Shown: positions 21,328 to 27,851 of the stretch, in pieces
Numbering within the stretch: position 1 is the first letter of the stretch
How the letters are laid out: every line of letters begins with the position of its first letter
Origin: a virus
Virus record (IMG/VR): IMGVR_UViG_3300043099_000707
Coordinates: 1-39,623 of that record
Direction: 5' to 3' (one strand)
Length of the DNA stretch: 39,623 nt
Translations under genes and position numbers: made by a program
The notes under the pieces: generated by a model
What the model was told of the DNA's origin: nothing
The model's input: the letters and a program-made list of their open reading frames with translations, nothing else
Databases searched by the model: none

Positions 21328-22529
21328 AATTTCGTGTGACCCCTAACGAAAGCGGCGGATGGCTGTGTGATGTTCGCGGCCGCCTCCCGAGCGGCGACAA
21401 CTACCGGCGCCGGATCGTGGCCAAGGTTAACACCGAGAAGCAGGCGCAAGACTTCGCCGCCAAACACTGGCAGGCAGTGATCGACGGAATCGCAAGCGCG
21501 CCAGAGAAGCGCACGCCGAAGTTTTCAGACTTCGCGGAGCGCTGGCTGCGTGAGCACGACACAGCGAACCGCCACAAGGCCAGCACGATCCGAACGAAAA
21601 GGATCTTACTCAAGGCACATCTGTCTGTGTTCGACGACCTCAGACTTTCGCAGATCACTATGAGCCACATCGCCAGACTCAAGGCGACGCTTGCGGAAAA
21701 GAAGCGGTCACCAAAGACGGTCAACAACGTCTTGAGCGTGCTCGCTGGATTGCTCAAGGCTGCGGAGAAATGGGGTGTCATCGAGGAGGCGCCCGCCGTC
21801 GAGCTTGTGCGCACCGAGAGAAAGCGCATGGCGTTCCTCCCGACCGATATCTATGACCAGCTTGTGGCCGGTGCGGCGAAGCTCAAAGACAAGCGCGCAC
21901 TAGTCGCCATTCTTCTCGCCGGTGACCAGGGACTGCGAAAGGGTGAGCTGACCGCGCTTGAGTGGCGCCACGTCGATCTCGAGCGCCGGCTAATCGCGGT
22001 GGAGGTGTCAGAGGTAAACGGAATCGTGTCGGGCACCAAAGGCCGCAACTGGAGAATCGTGCCGATGACAGATGCAACGCACATCGCGCTCACCGCCCTG
22101 CCCCACCGAACCGGGCGCATACTCAAGGGCCGCACGAAGAACGCCGGCATGGAGCGCAAGACGCTGACCGCGCTCGTGAAGCAGGCAGAGACGGCGGCCG
22201 GGCTGCCAGAAACAGGCAAGTTGCACATTCTGCGGCACACCTACGCAAGTCACCTGGCCATCGCCGGCGCGAGCATTTACCACTTGCAGGCGGCGCTCGG
22301 ACATCAGGACCATGCGACCACGCAGGGTTACGCAAAGCTGAACGTAGACTCGCTGCGCCCTCTCGCCAACGCCATCGACTCACGGCGAGCTGAGACAGTA
22401 AAGAGACACCTGCTTTTGGAGGCTTCTAGCGTCGCGTCAGTGCAGGGTAAAATGGTGGAGGCGGTGGGAATTGAACCCAGTTTTGACGATCTGGCCCAAC
22501 CTGCCGACAACGCTAAGAAACAACGATAA
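21324..22529 (+). CDS. int: Tyrosine-type integrase
   Basis: 401 residues, GTG start on the upstream stop. An N-terminal arm-binding region, a core-binding SAM-like domain (about 65-155, FSDFAERWLREHDTANRHKA) and a catalytic domain with the full set R205 (GLRKGEL), K239, H301/R304 (HILRHTYASH), H327 (LGHQDHATT) and nucleophile Y336 (GYAKL). It catalyses site-specific recombination between attP and attB. Residues 377-385 (MVEAVGIEP) are coded by the antisense of a tRNA 3' end, so attP lies inside the gene. The C-terminal 16 residues will change on integration. Confidence 0.95.
   Translation: MKFRVTPNESGGWLCDVRGRLPSGDNYRRRIVAKVNTEKQAQDFAAKHWQAVIDGIASAPEKRTPKFSDFAERWLREHDTANRHKASTIRTKRILLKAHLSVFDDLRLSQITMSHIARLKATLAEKKRSPKTVNNVLSVLAGLLKAAEKWGVIEEAPAVELVRTERKRMAFLPTDIYDQLVAGAAKLKDKRALVAILLAGDQGLRKGELTALEWRHVDLERRLIAVEVSEVNGIVSGTKGRNWRIVPMTDATHIALTALPHRTGRILKGRTKNAGMERKTLTALVKQAETAAGLPETGKLHILRHTYASHLAIAGASIYHLQAALGHQDHATTQGYAKLNVDSLRPLANAIDSRRAETVKRHLLLEASSVASVQGKMVEAVGIEPSFDDLAQPADNAKKQR
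22453..22479 (-). other. attP: attP core matching the 3' end of a tRNA or tmRNA gene
   Basis: On the minus strand: GGGTTCAATTCCC, then ACCGCCTCC, then ACCA. This is a T-stem/T-loop (TTCAATT), the 3' acceptor strand CGCCTCC, discriminator A and CCA. A U at position 70 with A73 is compatible with the G-U alanine acceptor of tRNA-Ala or tmRNA, but other tRNAs are possible. Pairing of the T-stem breaks at the fifth base pair, so identity with the host probably ends there. The 5' part of a tRNA is absent, so this is a fragment. Confidence 0.75.
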
Positions 22530-22575
22530 TCCGGCAAATCACCGCACCAAACGCATGCGACAGAGAATTACAACA

Positions 22576-22591
22576 TAATACAACTGTGTTA
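22576..22591. promoter_or_regulatory. Operator-like dyad downstream of integrase
   Basis: TAATACA-ac-TGTGTTA, 7+2+7 imperfect dyad of the same type as 18073-18088 and 20420-20435. It lies in the 199-bp gap between integrase and the next promoter. It could be a repressor site or an arm site for the integrase. The remainder of the gap, apart from the promoter at 22695, shows nothing recognisable. Confidence 0.4.
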
Positions 22592-22694
22592 CTGTTAAGA
22601 CCTACTCGGAGGCAGCGGGAGTACATTTGAGCGCGACCAGATCTGACGCCGCCATGTGCGAAAAACATTACGTACGATTATTTGATAGATTTGG

Positions 22695-22722
22695 TTGACA
22701 GATTTATTGGTTCTGGTATTCT
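22695..22722 (+). promoter_or_regulatory. Promoter predicted to give a leaderless mRNA
   Basis: -35 TTGACA (22695-22700, perfect), 16-nt spacer, -10 TATTCT (22717-22722). The ATG at 22729 follows after 6 nt, so transcription should begin at or next to the ATG. No Shine-Dalgarno is present. It has the same geometry as the promoter at 24077-24104. Confidence 0.6.
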
Positions 22723-22728
22723 CCAATC

Positions 22729-22950
22729 ATGAACACGAAACAAACCGAAACAGCCCACGTAATCAAAATCGAATCGACCGAGCAACTCAACCTGGACCCG
22801 TCAATGTTTGGCAGCGCGTCACAGGTCGAAATCCTGGCACAATGGGAGCGTGGCGCACGCATCTCCGTACCGGCCGTTGAACTGGAGTTTGTCGAGGCAG
22901 CTCTTGAGGCTGATGATAACGTGATTTCGTATGTGGTGGTGAGCGCGTAA
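22729..22950 (+). CDS. Small acidic hypothetical protein, leaderless
   Basis: 73 residues, acidic, ending DDNVISYVVVSA. A helix is predicted at VPAVELEFVEAALEAD. It overlaps the next gene by one base (TAATG), so the two are coupled. An acidic protein coupled to a basic ribbon-helix-like protein is reminiscent of a regulator pair or antitoxin arrangement, but no family is recognised. It is driven by the TTGACA promoter just upstream. Confidence 0.55.
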   Translation: MNTKQTETAHVIKIESTEQLNLDPSMFGSASQVEILAQWERGARISVPAVELEFVEAALEADDNVISYVVVSA

Positions 22951-23111
22951 TGCCACGCCCTAAAGGCTCCAAAAACAAAACCCGCAAACCTGCGACCAAA
23001 CAGGTGCAAGTGCGACTGTCGCCAGACGAGCTAGCGACGTTGCGCCGGATAGACAAATCGGCCGGGCGAGCGATCCACGCGCTCATTGCCCAGGCAAATC
23101 AGCCAGTCTAA
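22950..23111 (+). CDS. Small basic ribbon-helix-helix-like protein
   Basis: 53 residues from the ATG at 22950 overlapping the previous stop (TAATG). A Lys/Arg/Pro N-terminus (PRPKGSKNKTRKPATK) precedes a strand (QVQVRLS) and two helices (PDELATLRRIDKSA; AIHALIAQA), the plan of CopG/Arc DNA-binding proteins. The last 29 bases overlap the convergent RusA-like gene. It probably binds DNA. Target unknown. Confidence 0.55.
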   Translation: MPRPKGSKNKTRKPATKQVQVRLSPDELATLRRIDKSAGRAIHALIAQANQPV

Positions 23112-23502
23112 TCACCGTGCAAGCGGTTTCCGTGCGCGCGATCTTCACCTGAACCACCTCAAGCTCGCAGTGATCCGGGCTGTCATCGACAATGAGACCA
23201 GCGCGCTTGATGGCGTCGATTAGCGGCTTGCAGCCACCATACAAACCGTCTTTGTCGACGGTGCCGCTGCTGTGTCGCTCAATGGTCAAGTGGCGCTTAC
23301 CGGTTGCCGGGGGAATGTCTCGCGCCAGCATCCGGATCGCGATCTCTAGCCTCTTTCCGAGACGGTGCCGCGCCATCGGGTGAAGCGCTAGCAGCTTGTT
23401 CAGGCTGAGCGTTGGGAACGGCAAAACGATGCTGGCTACTGTGCTGTCTTCCGGATGTCTGCCATTGATGCCGTGATCCCCTCGATGTCCTCCACTAGCC
23501 AC
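23083..23502 (-). CDS. RusA-like Holliday junction resolvase
   Basis: About 139 residues if started at the GTG at 23502, or 113 from the TTG near 23424. There is no clear ribosome-binding site and the start is uncertain. The domain begins ASIVLPFPTLSLNK and contains the acidic RusA motif region TVDKDGLYGGCKPLIDAIKR followed by GLIVDDSPDHCELEV. These supply the three expected aspartates (D-K-D and D-D-S). RusA dimers cut four-way junctions. In E. coli RusA the motif is D-x-D-N, whereas here Gly replaces Asn. It overlaps the exported protein's 3' end. Confidence 0.65.
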   Translation of the reverse strand: MASGGHRGDHGINGRHPEDSTVASIVLPFPTLSLNKLLALHPMARHRLGKRLEIAIRMLARDIPPATGKRHLTIERHSSGTVDKDGLYGGCKPLIDAIKRAGLIVDDSPDHCELEVVQVKIARTETACTVIRLADLPGQ

Positions 23503-23696
23503 GCCTGATACGCACAATCGCCTGCCTCTTGGCTTGCCGACCTCATGCACACCCGAGCCCATATTTTCCCGGTGTGGCTGTCGAGCAGGTATTGGTCTCG
23601 GCGCATCGTCCCTAATTGGAGGAGCTGAAACCGGCCCTCGTTTGCTGGTGGTGCGCCGGCTGCCATCAGGGACAACGCGAGAACGAGTGTTTGCAT
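23436..23696 (-). CDS. Small exported protein
   Basis: 86 residues from ATG. MQTLVLALSLMAAGAPPA is a plausible signal peptide without a lipobox cysteine. The mature part (QLLQLGTMRRDQYLLDSHTG, KIWARVCMRSAS) has two cysteines (VCMRSAS, DCAYQAW) that could form a disulphide. It follows the repressor gene and could be expressed in lysogens. Lysogenic conversion or exclusion is possible but unsupported by any family match. Confidence 0.45.
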   Translation of the reverse strand: MQTLVLALSLMAAGAPPANEGRFQLLQLGTMRRDQYLLDSHTGKIWARVCMRSASQEAGDCAYQAWLVEDIEGITASMADIRKTAQ

Positions 23697-23728
23697 TTGT
23701 GTTGTTTGCCACCACCGCGTGTTTGCCG

Positions 23729-23962
23729 CTAGCGCTTCTTTTTACGTGTCGCTACAGCATAAAGCACTTCATCTGGCGGCACTTCCATTTCGTGTCCGCA
23801 AACCGGACAAACAGCCAACGCCGCACGTATTTTCTCGCGAGCACCTTCGCCTGCATGCTCGCCGCCAAGAATTCGCCGCAGCCACGTATGAGAGACGCCG
23901 GATAACTTCGCGAAATCTGTTTCGCTGACACGCCGAGCCTTAATTTCCTGCCTGAGTCGCAT
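23729..23962 (-). CDS. HTH repressor-like protein with C-terminal zinc knuckle
   Basis: 77 residues from the ATG at 23962, chosen for its strong Shine-Dalgarno (AAGGAG, 7 nt). Upstream in-frame starts would run through the operator region. Residues 10-45 hold a helix-turn-helix (ETDFAKLSGVSHTWLRRILG), and the C-terminus has CPVCGHE and a basic tail (ATRKKKR). It lies back to back with the rightward early genes, with palindromes between, the layout of a CI/Cro switch. It is short for a CI-type repressor and lacks a peptidase domain, so SOS cleavage is not expected. Confidence 0.65.
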   Translation of the reverse strand: MRLRQEIKARRVSETDFAKLSGVSHTWLRRILGGEHAGEGAREKIRAALAVCPVCGHEMEVPPDEVLYAVATRKKKR

Positions 23963-24030
23963 TCGTTCTCCTTCGAATACAACACGTAGCTTGTCGTAAC
24001 TTGTCGTGTCACCTGACGTTTTTGCAATCA

Positions 24031-24066
24031 TGACACGAATCGTATCACAAACTTGTTTCGTGTTAC
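24031..24066. promoter_or_regulatory. Operators upstream of the repressor gene, with possible leftward promoter
   Basis: TGACACG-aat-CGTATCA (24031-24047) is a 7+3+7 dyad with one mismatched pair. GTATCAC (24042-24048) and GTGTTAC (24060-24066) form a second, wider pair. A leftward promoter may lie here: -35 TTGTAA (minus strand of 24063-24068), 18-nt spacer, -10 TACGAT (minus strand of 24039-24044), overlapping the first dyad. That would allow autoregulation. Confidence 0.4.
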
Positions 24067-24076
24067 AACTCATTGC

Positions 24077-24104
24077 TTGACACTAACACGATTCGTGTTA
24101 GTAT
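24077..24104 (+). promoter_or_regulatory. Rightward early promoter with perfect palindromic operator in the spacer
   Basis: -35 TTGACA (24077-24082), 16-nt spacer, -10 TAGTAT (24099-24104), then 6 nt to the ATG at 24111. The palindrome ACTAACACGA-t-TCGTGTTAGT (24082-24102) spans the spacer, so bound repressor would exclude RNA polymerase. No Shine-Dalgarno precedes the ATG, so the mRNA is predicted to be leaderless. Confidence 0.7.
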
Positions 24105-24110
24105 GCACAC

Positions 24111-24371
24111 ATGCTCGCAAAACAAACACCGCACCAAGTCACCCGCGAATGTGTTCGATGCCACGGAGACATACTGCCGCTCGAACGGCCGTGCCTGCTT
24201 TGTGATGGCTCCGGCGAGGTCACGGTCACCGTGCTTGCGGACACCGATTGCCCGCACGTGCTCAACGATCTCGCGGTCGACGCACAGTTCGATCTCGAAG
24301 TCGCCAAGGGCCTGCGCTTCCAGTGCAGCCAGGACACCGCCGACCACTTCAACGCGATGGTGCGCCGATGA
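24111..24371 (+). CDS. Small zinc-finger protein, first rightward early gene, leaderless
   Basis: 86 residues. CVRCHG at about residue 14 and CLLCDGSGEV at about 28 make a four-cysteine DnaJ-type zinc finger. An acidic helical part follows (HVLNDLAVDAQFDLEVAKG). It is the first gene controlled by the main operator. Overlaps the next gene by ATGA. It could be a regulator or host-takeover protein. No specific family recognised. Confidence 0.6.
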   Translation: MLAKQTPHQVTRECVRCHGDILPLERPCLLCDGSGEVTVTVLADTDCPHVLNDLAVDAQFDLEVAKGLRFQCSQDTADHFNAMVRR

Positions 24372-24631
24372 GCGAATGGATTGTCACATGTGCGCTGTGC
24401 TTCCTGCCATGTGGTGGCGGACTAAATCGCAAGCTCGCACCTGGTCGCGCGCTTTGCGAGGAGTGCGTTGCTGGCGGGTGCGAGGTTTGCGGCGCAGACG
24501 ACGATCGCAAGTGCCGGTGCGAGCGGTGCGGCGAGCACTGGTGCGACTGTCCTGACACCGAATTTGACGACTGGGCGGACGAGCAGATCCGCCTTTGGCA
24601 CGAATACAACCAATCGAGGGTTACGAAATGA
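24368..24631 (+). CDS. Cysteine-rich zinc-binding protein
   Basis: 87 residues from the ATG at 24368 on the upstream stop. At least ten cysteines in pairs (CALCFLPCGG, CEECVAGGCEVCGAD, CRCERCGEHWCDC) suggest two or three zinc sites. The C-terminus is acidic then Trp-rich (DDWADEQIRLWHEY). An upstream start in the same frame overlaps the previous gene and is not preferred. Function unknown. Confidence 0.6.
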   Translation: MSEWIVTCALCFLPCGGGLNRKLAPGRALCEECVAGGCEVCGADDDRKCRCERCGEHWCDCPDTEFDDWADEQIRLWHEYNQSRVTK

Positions 24632-24801
24632 ACGCGAATCAGATGCAGAAAGAGATTGAAGAGACATTGATCCGCAATCTGCGAATCTTGCAGGAAGCGG
24701 TGGACGCGAGCGAGCTGCGGGTTAGCTACGTCGAGGCAATGCTAAAAGCGTGCGCCGCAAATCTCGCACAGGTCTACGCCGATCGCGTGGTGGACGAATG
24801 A
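24628..24801 (+). CDS. Small helical hypothetical protein
   Basis: 57 residues from the ATG at 24628 (ATGA overlap). Heptad-like helix (MQKEIEETLIRNLRILQEAV; ASELRVSYVEAMLKACAA). Probably a coiled-coil oligomer. No family recognised. Confidence 0.5.
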   Translation: MNANQMQKEIEETLIRNLRILQEAVDASELRVSYVEAMLKACAANLAQVYADRVVDE

Positions 24802-24881
24802 CGCCGCTCGCATGGTCGTTGTGGCTGTCGATCCGGCACCTGCGAGGCGCTGCGAACGAGTGGCCTCCGGCCCAACCGTAA
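24798..24881 (+). CDS. Possible 27-residue peptide
   Basis: ATG at 24798 on the upstream stop (ATGA). Product about 27 residues, Trp-rich (TPLAWSLWLSIRHLRGAANE). Coupling is the only support. It ends 83 bases before the next gene, and that gap holds a ribosome-binding site and an AT-rich stretch. Confidence 0.3.
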   Translation: MTPLAWSLWLSIRHLRGAANEWPPAQP

Positions 24882-24964
24882 CGTGACGCGTCTATGACCA
24901 AGCGTACATGTTCTAAATCACGAATAGCGTAAAAAGCGCGCGAATTTTCAAATTGAGGAAATGC

Positions 24965-25261
24965 ATGAGCAACGAAGCAGACCCGAAACACTACCGAAAA
25001 CGATTTTTTGCAGCGCTGTCTATGCTCTGGGACGCAATCGAACGGCAACAGCAGGCGGACGCAGACGTTGCCGATGCCCTGGCCGCGGTGAAGGACGTCG
25101 CCGGTATCGGTATCGCGTATGCGGTCAAACAACTTGCGAGCGAACCGCGCATTGTCTGCGCAGCGTGCAACTCAGACTTCATGGCCAGCGACACGGGGCG
25201 CGAGCTTTGTGTGTCCTGTGTGCGCGAGCAACGAATCAACAACGAATGGAGCAACCAATGA
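24965..25261 (+). CDS. Hypothetical protein with C-terminal zinc finger
   Basis: 98 residues from the ATG at 24965, with GAGGAA 4 nt upstream. An upstream TTG in frame lacks a ribosome-binding site. The N-terminal half is helical (FFAALSMLWDAIERQQQADA), and the C-terminal has CAACNSDFMAS...CVSCVRE, a four-cysteine finger. Overlaps the next gene by ATGA. It is the third zinc-finger protein in the first 1.2 kb of the early operon. Confidence 0.55.
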   Translation: MSNEADPKHYRKRFFAALSMLWDAIERQQQADADVADALAAVKDVAGIGIAYAVKQLASEPRIVCAACNSDFMASDTGRELCVSCVREQRINNEWSNQ

Positions 25262-26112
25262 CCGCGAAAGAAATGACCGTCATCGAACCGCAACCGCTCG
25301 CACTTTCAGGAAAGGCGCTTGAGGATTTCATTGTGCGCGGAAACCTGGGTGCGCTTTCACCGGAAGCGAAGACCGCGCACTACATTCAACTGTGCAACTC
25401 GCTCGGGCTCAACCCGGCAACGAAACCATTCGAGTACATAACGCTTCAAGGGAAAGAGACGCTCTACGCGCGCCGAGACGCGACCGAACAGCTTCGCAAG
25501 ATCCACAACGTTTCGCTAGACATCACGGGTCGAGAAAGCGTCGGCGACGTCTACGTGGTGACCGCTCGCGCGACGATGCCGGATGGCCGCCGCGACGAAT
25601 CAACCGGCGTGGTCTCGATTGTCGGGCTCAAGGGCGAGGCGCTCGCCAATAAGCTGATGAGCTGCGAGACGAAGGCCAAGCGGCGTGTGACGTTATCGAT
25701 CGTCGGGCTTGGCATCTTGGACGAGAGCGAGTTTGACACGATCCAGACGGATCGCTTCGCTCAGCTTGCACCGGAAGCACCAAAAGCGGCAGTCGTTGAA
25801 ATCAAACAAGCGGCGGCCGATGTGCCTCCGCCGCCGAAAAATATTGAAAGCGTGCCCGAGTGGATGGCGAAGCGGATCAAGCCGCTCGCTGGCCTCGAAG
25901 GGATCCCGTTCTGCGACATGGATGCGAATGACCTAGACCTGGTGATCGAGCAGTGCACGAAGTCGTATCAGCAGAAGCAAGCCGCAAAGACGCTTACCGA
26001 GAATGGCGGGGCTTGGCTGCTTGGCATCATCTCAGCAGCGAAAGACGTGGCAAACCAACGAGTAGGCGCGCCACCGCCGAACGACGACGACGCGCCAGCG
26101 GGTGAAGCATGA
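25258..26112 (+). CDS. RecT-like single-strand annealing protein
   Basis: 284 residues from the ATG at 25258 on the upstream stop. Segments LGLNPATKPFEYITLQGKET, ATEQLRKIHNVSLDI and, at about residue 135, SCETKAKRRVTLSIVGLGIL resemble the core of RecT/Bet/Rad52-like phage annealing proteins, in which a conserved T-K-A-[KV]-R-R helix precedes G-L-G. The C-terminal 110 residues are Pro/Gln-rich and lower in complexity. It would coat single strands and anneal homologous ends. A FEN-type nuclease is encoded one gene downstream. The family match is by eye. Confidence 0.6.
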   Translation: MTAKEMTVIEPQPLALSGKALEDFIVRGNLGALSPEAKTAHYIQLCNSLGLNPATKPFEYITLQGKETLYARRDATEQLRKIHNVSLDITGRESVGDVYVVTARATMPDGRRDESTGVVSIVGLKGEALANKLMSCETKAKRRVTLSIVGLGILDESEFDTIQTDRFAQLAPEAPKAAVVEIKQAAADVPPPPKNIESVPEWMAKRIKPLAGLEGIPFCDMDANDLDLVIEQCTKSYQQKQAAKTLTENGGAWLLGIISAAKDVANQRVGAPPPNDDDAPAGEA

Positions 26113-26366
26113 GCGAGACAACAAAAACAAAAGTGTTTGCGGTTAGCGCCGGAAAATATTCTGACTGGCGAATTGAAAGCCTGCACTGGACCAAAAAAGA
26201 GGCAGAGGCGTCACGCGACGAGCAGGCCAAGCGCTATGCAGCGTATCAAGAGGACTACAAAGGCGGATGGGTGGACGAACCAAACAATAATATCGAAGAA
26301 TTTGAGATCGACGGACAACCACCGCCAGCGTTGTTGATGGTGTGGAACAAGCTGGTGCAGTCATGA
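26109..26366 (+). CDS. Hypothetical protein
   Basis: 85 residues. Starts with a strand (KVFAVSAGKYSDWRIESLHW) then a charged helix (KKEAEASRDEQAKRYAAYQE), and ends with IEEFEIDGQP. Overlaps both neighbours by ATGA and lies between the annealing protein and the nuclease, so co-regulated with recombination. No family recognised. Confidence 0.5.
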   Translation: MSETTKTKVFAVSAGKYSDWRIESLHWTKKEAEASRDEQAKRYAAYQEDYKGGWVDEPNNNIEEFEIDGQPPPALLMVWNKLVQS

Positions 26367-27184
26367 ATCGCATTTATCTGATCGACTGCAACGGGATCTC
26401 TCACTGGCAATGGCATTCGAGCGCAACCGATGCGAACGGAAACGAGCGCACGCTAGCCGAGAAGGTAACCGAGTGGTGGCGCCAGTTCTGCGAGTCGATG
26501 AAGCCAACGCATGCGATCGCGTGCTTTGATGGCCGCGACAACTGGCGCAAGCAAGTGTACGCGGAGTACAAGAGCGCACGCGCAGCCAAGCCGATGGATG
26601 AGGCAAAGATCGCGGCGCTAAAGACGATGCCCGGACTCTGGGAGTCGTTTGGGGTGAAGGTGATGCACTACAACACCTTTGAGGCAGACGACGTGATCGC
26701 GACGCTGTGCGCTCGTTTCGGAGATGAGGCCGAGCTCGTCACCATCGCGACCGACAAAGACATGATGCAGCTAGTCGAGCAGCTCGAAGGCGGCCCCACG
26801 CAGTACGACCCAAGGCCGAACAAGGCGAACGAGTGCGTGTACTACGACGCGGCGAAGGTCGAGGAGAAGCTGGGCGTGCCACCGCATCGCGTTGCGGAGC
26901 TGCTGGCGATCATGGGGGACGCTAGTGACTCGGTTCCAGGCATCAAAGGCATCGGCCGTGTACAGGCCATCAACGCCATCAAGCAGACCAAGACCGCGAA
27001 CGAGATCTTCCGCAAGGCGGCAAAACACGAGCTAGCGAACATCTTGCCAGCGAACCAAGACAAGATCGTCGCTGGGCGCGCGGACTTCGATCTCTCGCTC
27101 AAGCTCGTGAGCCTTCGCTTCGACGTGCCTGTGGAGATCGACATTAACGACTGCGCGCTATCGGCGCGTGAGGTGGCAGCATGA
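26363..27184 (+). CDS. 5'-3' exonuclease / flap endonuclease (PIN-FEN family)
   Basis: 273 residues from the ATG at 26363 on the upstream stop. Metal-binding acids as in T5 FEN and the Pol I 5' nuclease: D8 (YLIDCNG), D56 (ACFDGRDNWRK, with the R-x-x-x-Y-K-[SA]-x-R helix QVYAEYKSAR), E107/D109/D110 (TFEADDVIA), D131/D133 (ATDKDMMQL) and D186/D189 (MGDASDSVPGIKGIG, the helix-hairpin-helix start). It removes 5' flaps or resects ends. The order annealing protein, small gene, FEN suggests this nuclease supplies the single strands for recombination. Confidence 0.9.
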   Translation: MNRIYLIDCNGISHWQWHSSATDANGNERTLAEKVTEWWRQFCESMKPTHAIACFDGRDNWRKQVYAEYKSARAAKPMDEAKIAALKTMPGLWESFGVKVMHYNTFEADDVIATLCARFGDEAELVTIATDKDMMQLVEQLEGGPTQYDPRPNKANECVYYDAAKVEEKLGVPPHRVAELLAIMGDASDSVPGIKGIGRVQAINAIKQTKTANEIFRKAAKHELANILPANQDKIVAGRADFDLSLKLVSLRFDVPVEIDINDCALSAREVAA

Positions 27185-27669
27185 CACGCGAAGAGATAGC
27201 CGCCGCGCGAGCACTGGCGGACGCTGCGACGCCAGGGCCGTGGAAGTCGAATTGCAGATCCGTCAACAACCCCAACGGCGATCCGTCATGGCCAGAGGAT
27301 GACTTTTTACAATTCCACGTGGGCACAGATGGCGGAGGCGACATCGATATCGAAGGATTGGTGGAAGGTCCAAAGCCGGTAGACTGGGGACGTGGCGAGG
27401 TCTACGGCAGAGACGCCGCGTTTATCGCCGCGAGCCGCACGCTCGTGCCGAAGCTCTGCGACATCGCCGAAAAGCACGGCGCGATGGTTGAGTCGCTGAC
27501 GCTAGAAGCATCGGAGTTAAACGAGGAGAACAAACGTTTTCGTGAGAGCCTGGCCCGCGCGTGCGAGCTGCTCGGAGTCATTCACGCGAACGTCGAAGAG
27601 ACAGACGCGACGTACCCAACCATTAGCGAGATCGGCGCCTTCCTTGCCGGCGAGGTGACGAAGCCATGA
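27181..27669 (+). CDS. Ead/Ea22-like hypothetical protein
   Basis: 162 residues. The N-terminus AAARALADAATPGPWKSN and the middle RDAAFIAASRTLVPKLCDIA are the recurring signature of Ead/Ea22-like and related phage accessory proteins. A coiled coil follows (LEASELNEENKRFRESLAR). Function of the family is not established. Overlaps neighbours by ATGA. Confidence 0.6.
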   Translation: MTREEIAAARALADAATPGPWKSNCRSVNNPNGDPSWPEDDFLQFHVGTDGGGDIDIEGLVEGPKPVDWGRGEVYGRDAAFIAASRTLVPKLCDIAEKHGAMVESLTLEASELNEENKRFRESLARACELLGVIHANVEETDATYPTISEIGAFLAGEVTKP

Positions 27670-27851
27670 ACAAAACCATGATTGACGCATATGTGCGCGA
27701 GAAGTTGCGCGACTACCTAGATGATGAATTGAAGCACAGCGCTGGGGACTTCATCGAAGAACTGAACGTCGCAGAGAAGAAGCAAGCCGAGTTTATCACG
27801 GCGTGGGCAGAGGCGTGTGACAGGCTCATTCAGAAGTTTAGGAAGCCATGA
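27666..27851 (+). CDS. Small charged helical protein
   Basis: 61 residues, ATG on the upstream stop. Almost all helix (AYVREKLRDYLDDELKHS; EELNVAEKKQAEFITAWAEA). No family recognised. Confidence 0.5.
   Translation: MNKTMIDAYVREKLRDYLDDELKHSAGDFIEELNVAEKKQAEFITAWAEACDRLIQKFRKP

Noticed and set aside
22453-22479. tRNA gene
   Set aside because: Only the T-arm and 3' acceptor strand are present, with no D-arm or anticodon arm. It is an attachment core, not a gene.
24961-25257. N-terminal extension of the annealing protein
   Set aside because: An open frame continues upstream, but it overlaps the whole zinc-finger gene and the inner ATG sits on that gene's stop. The extension is Arg-rich like an out-of-frame read.
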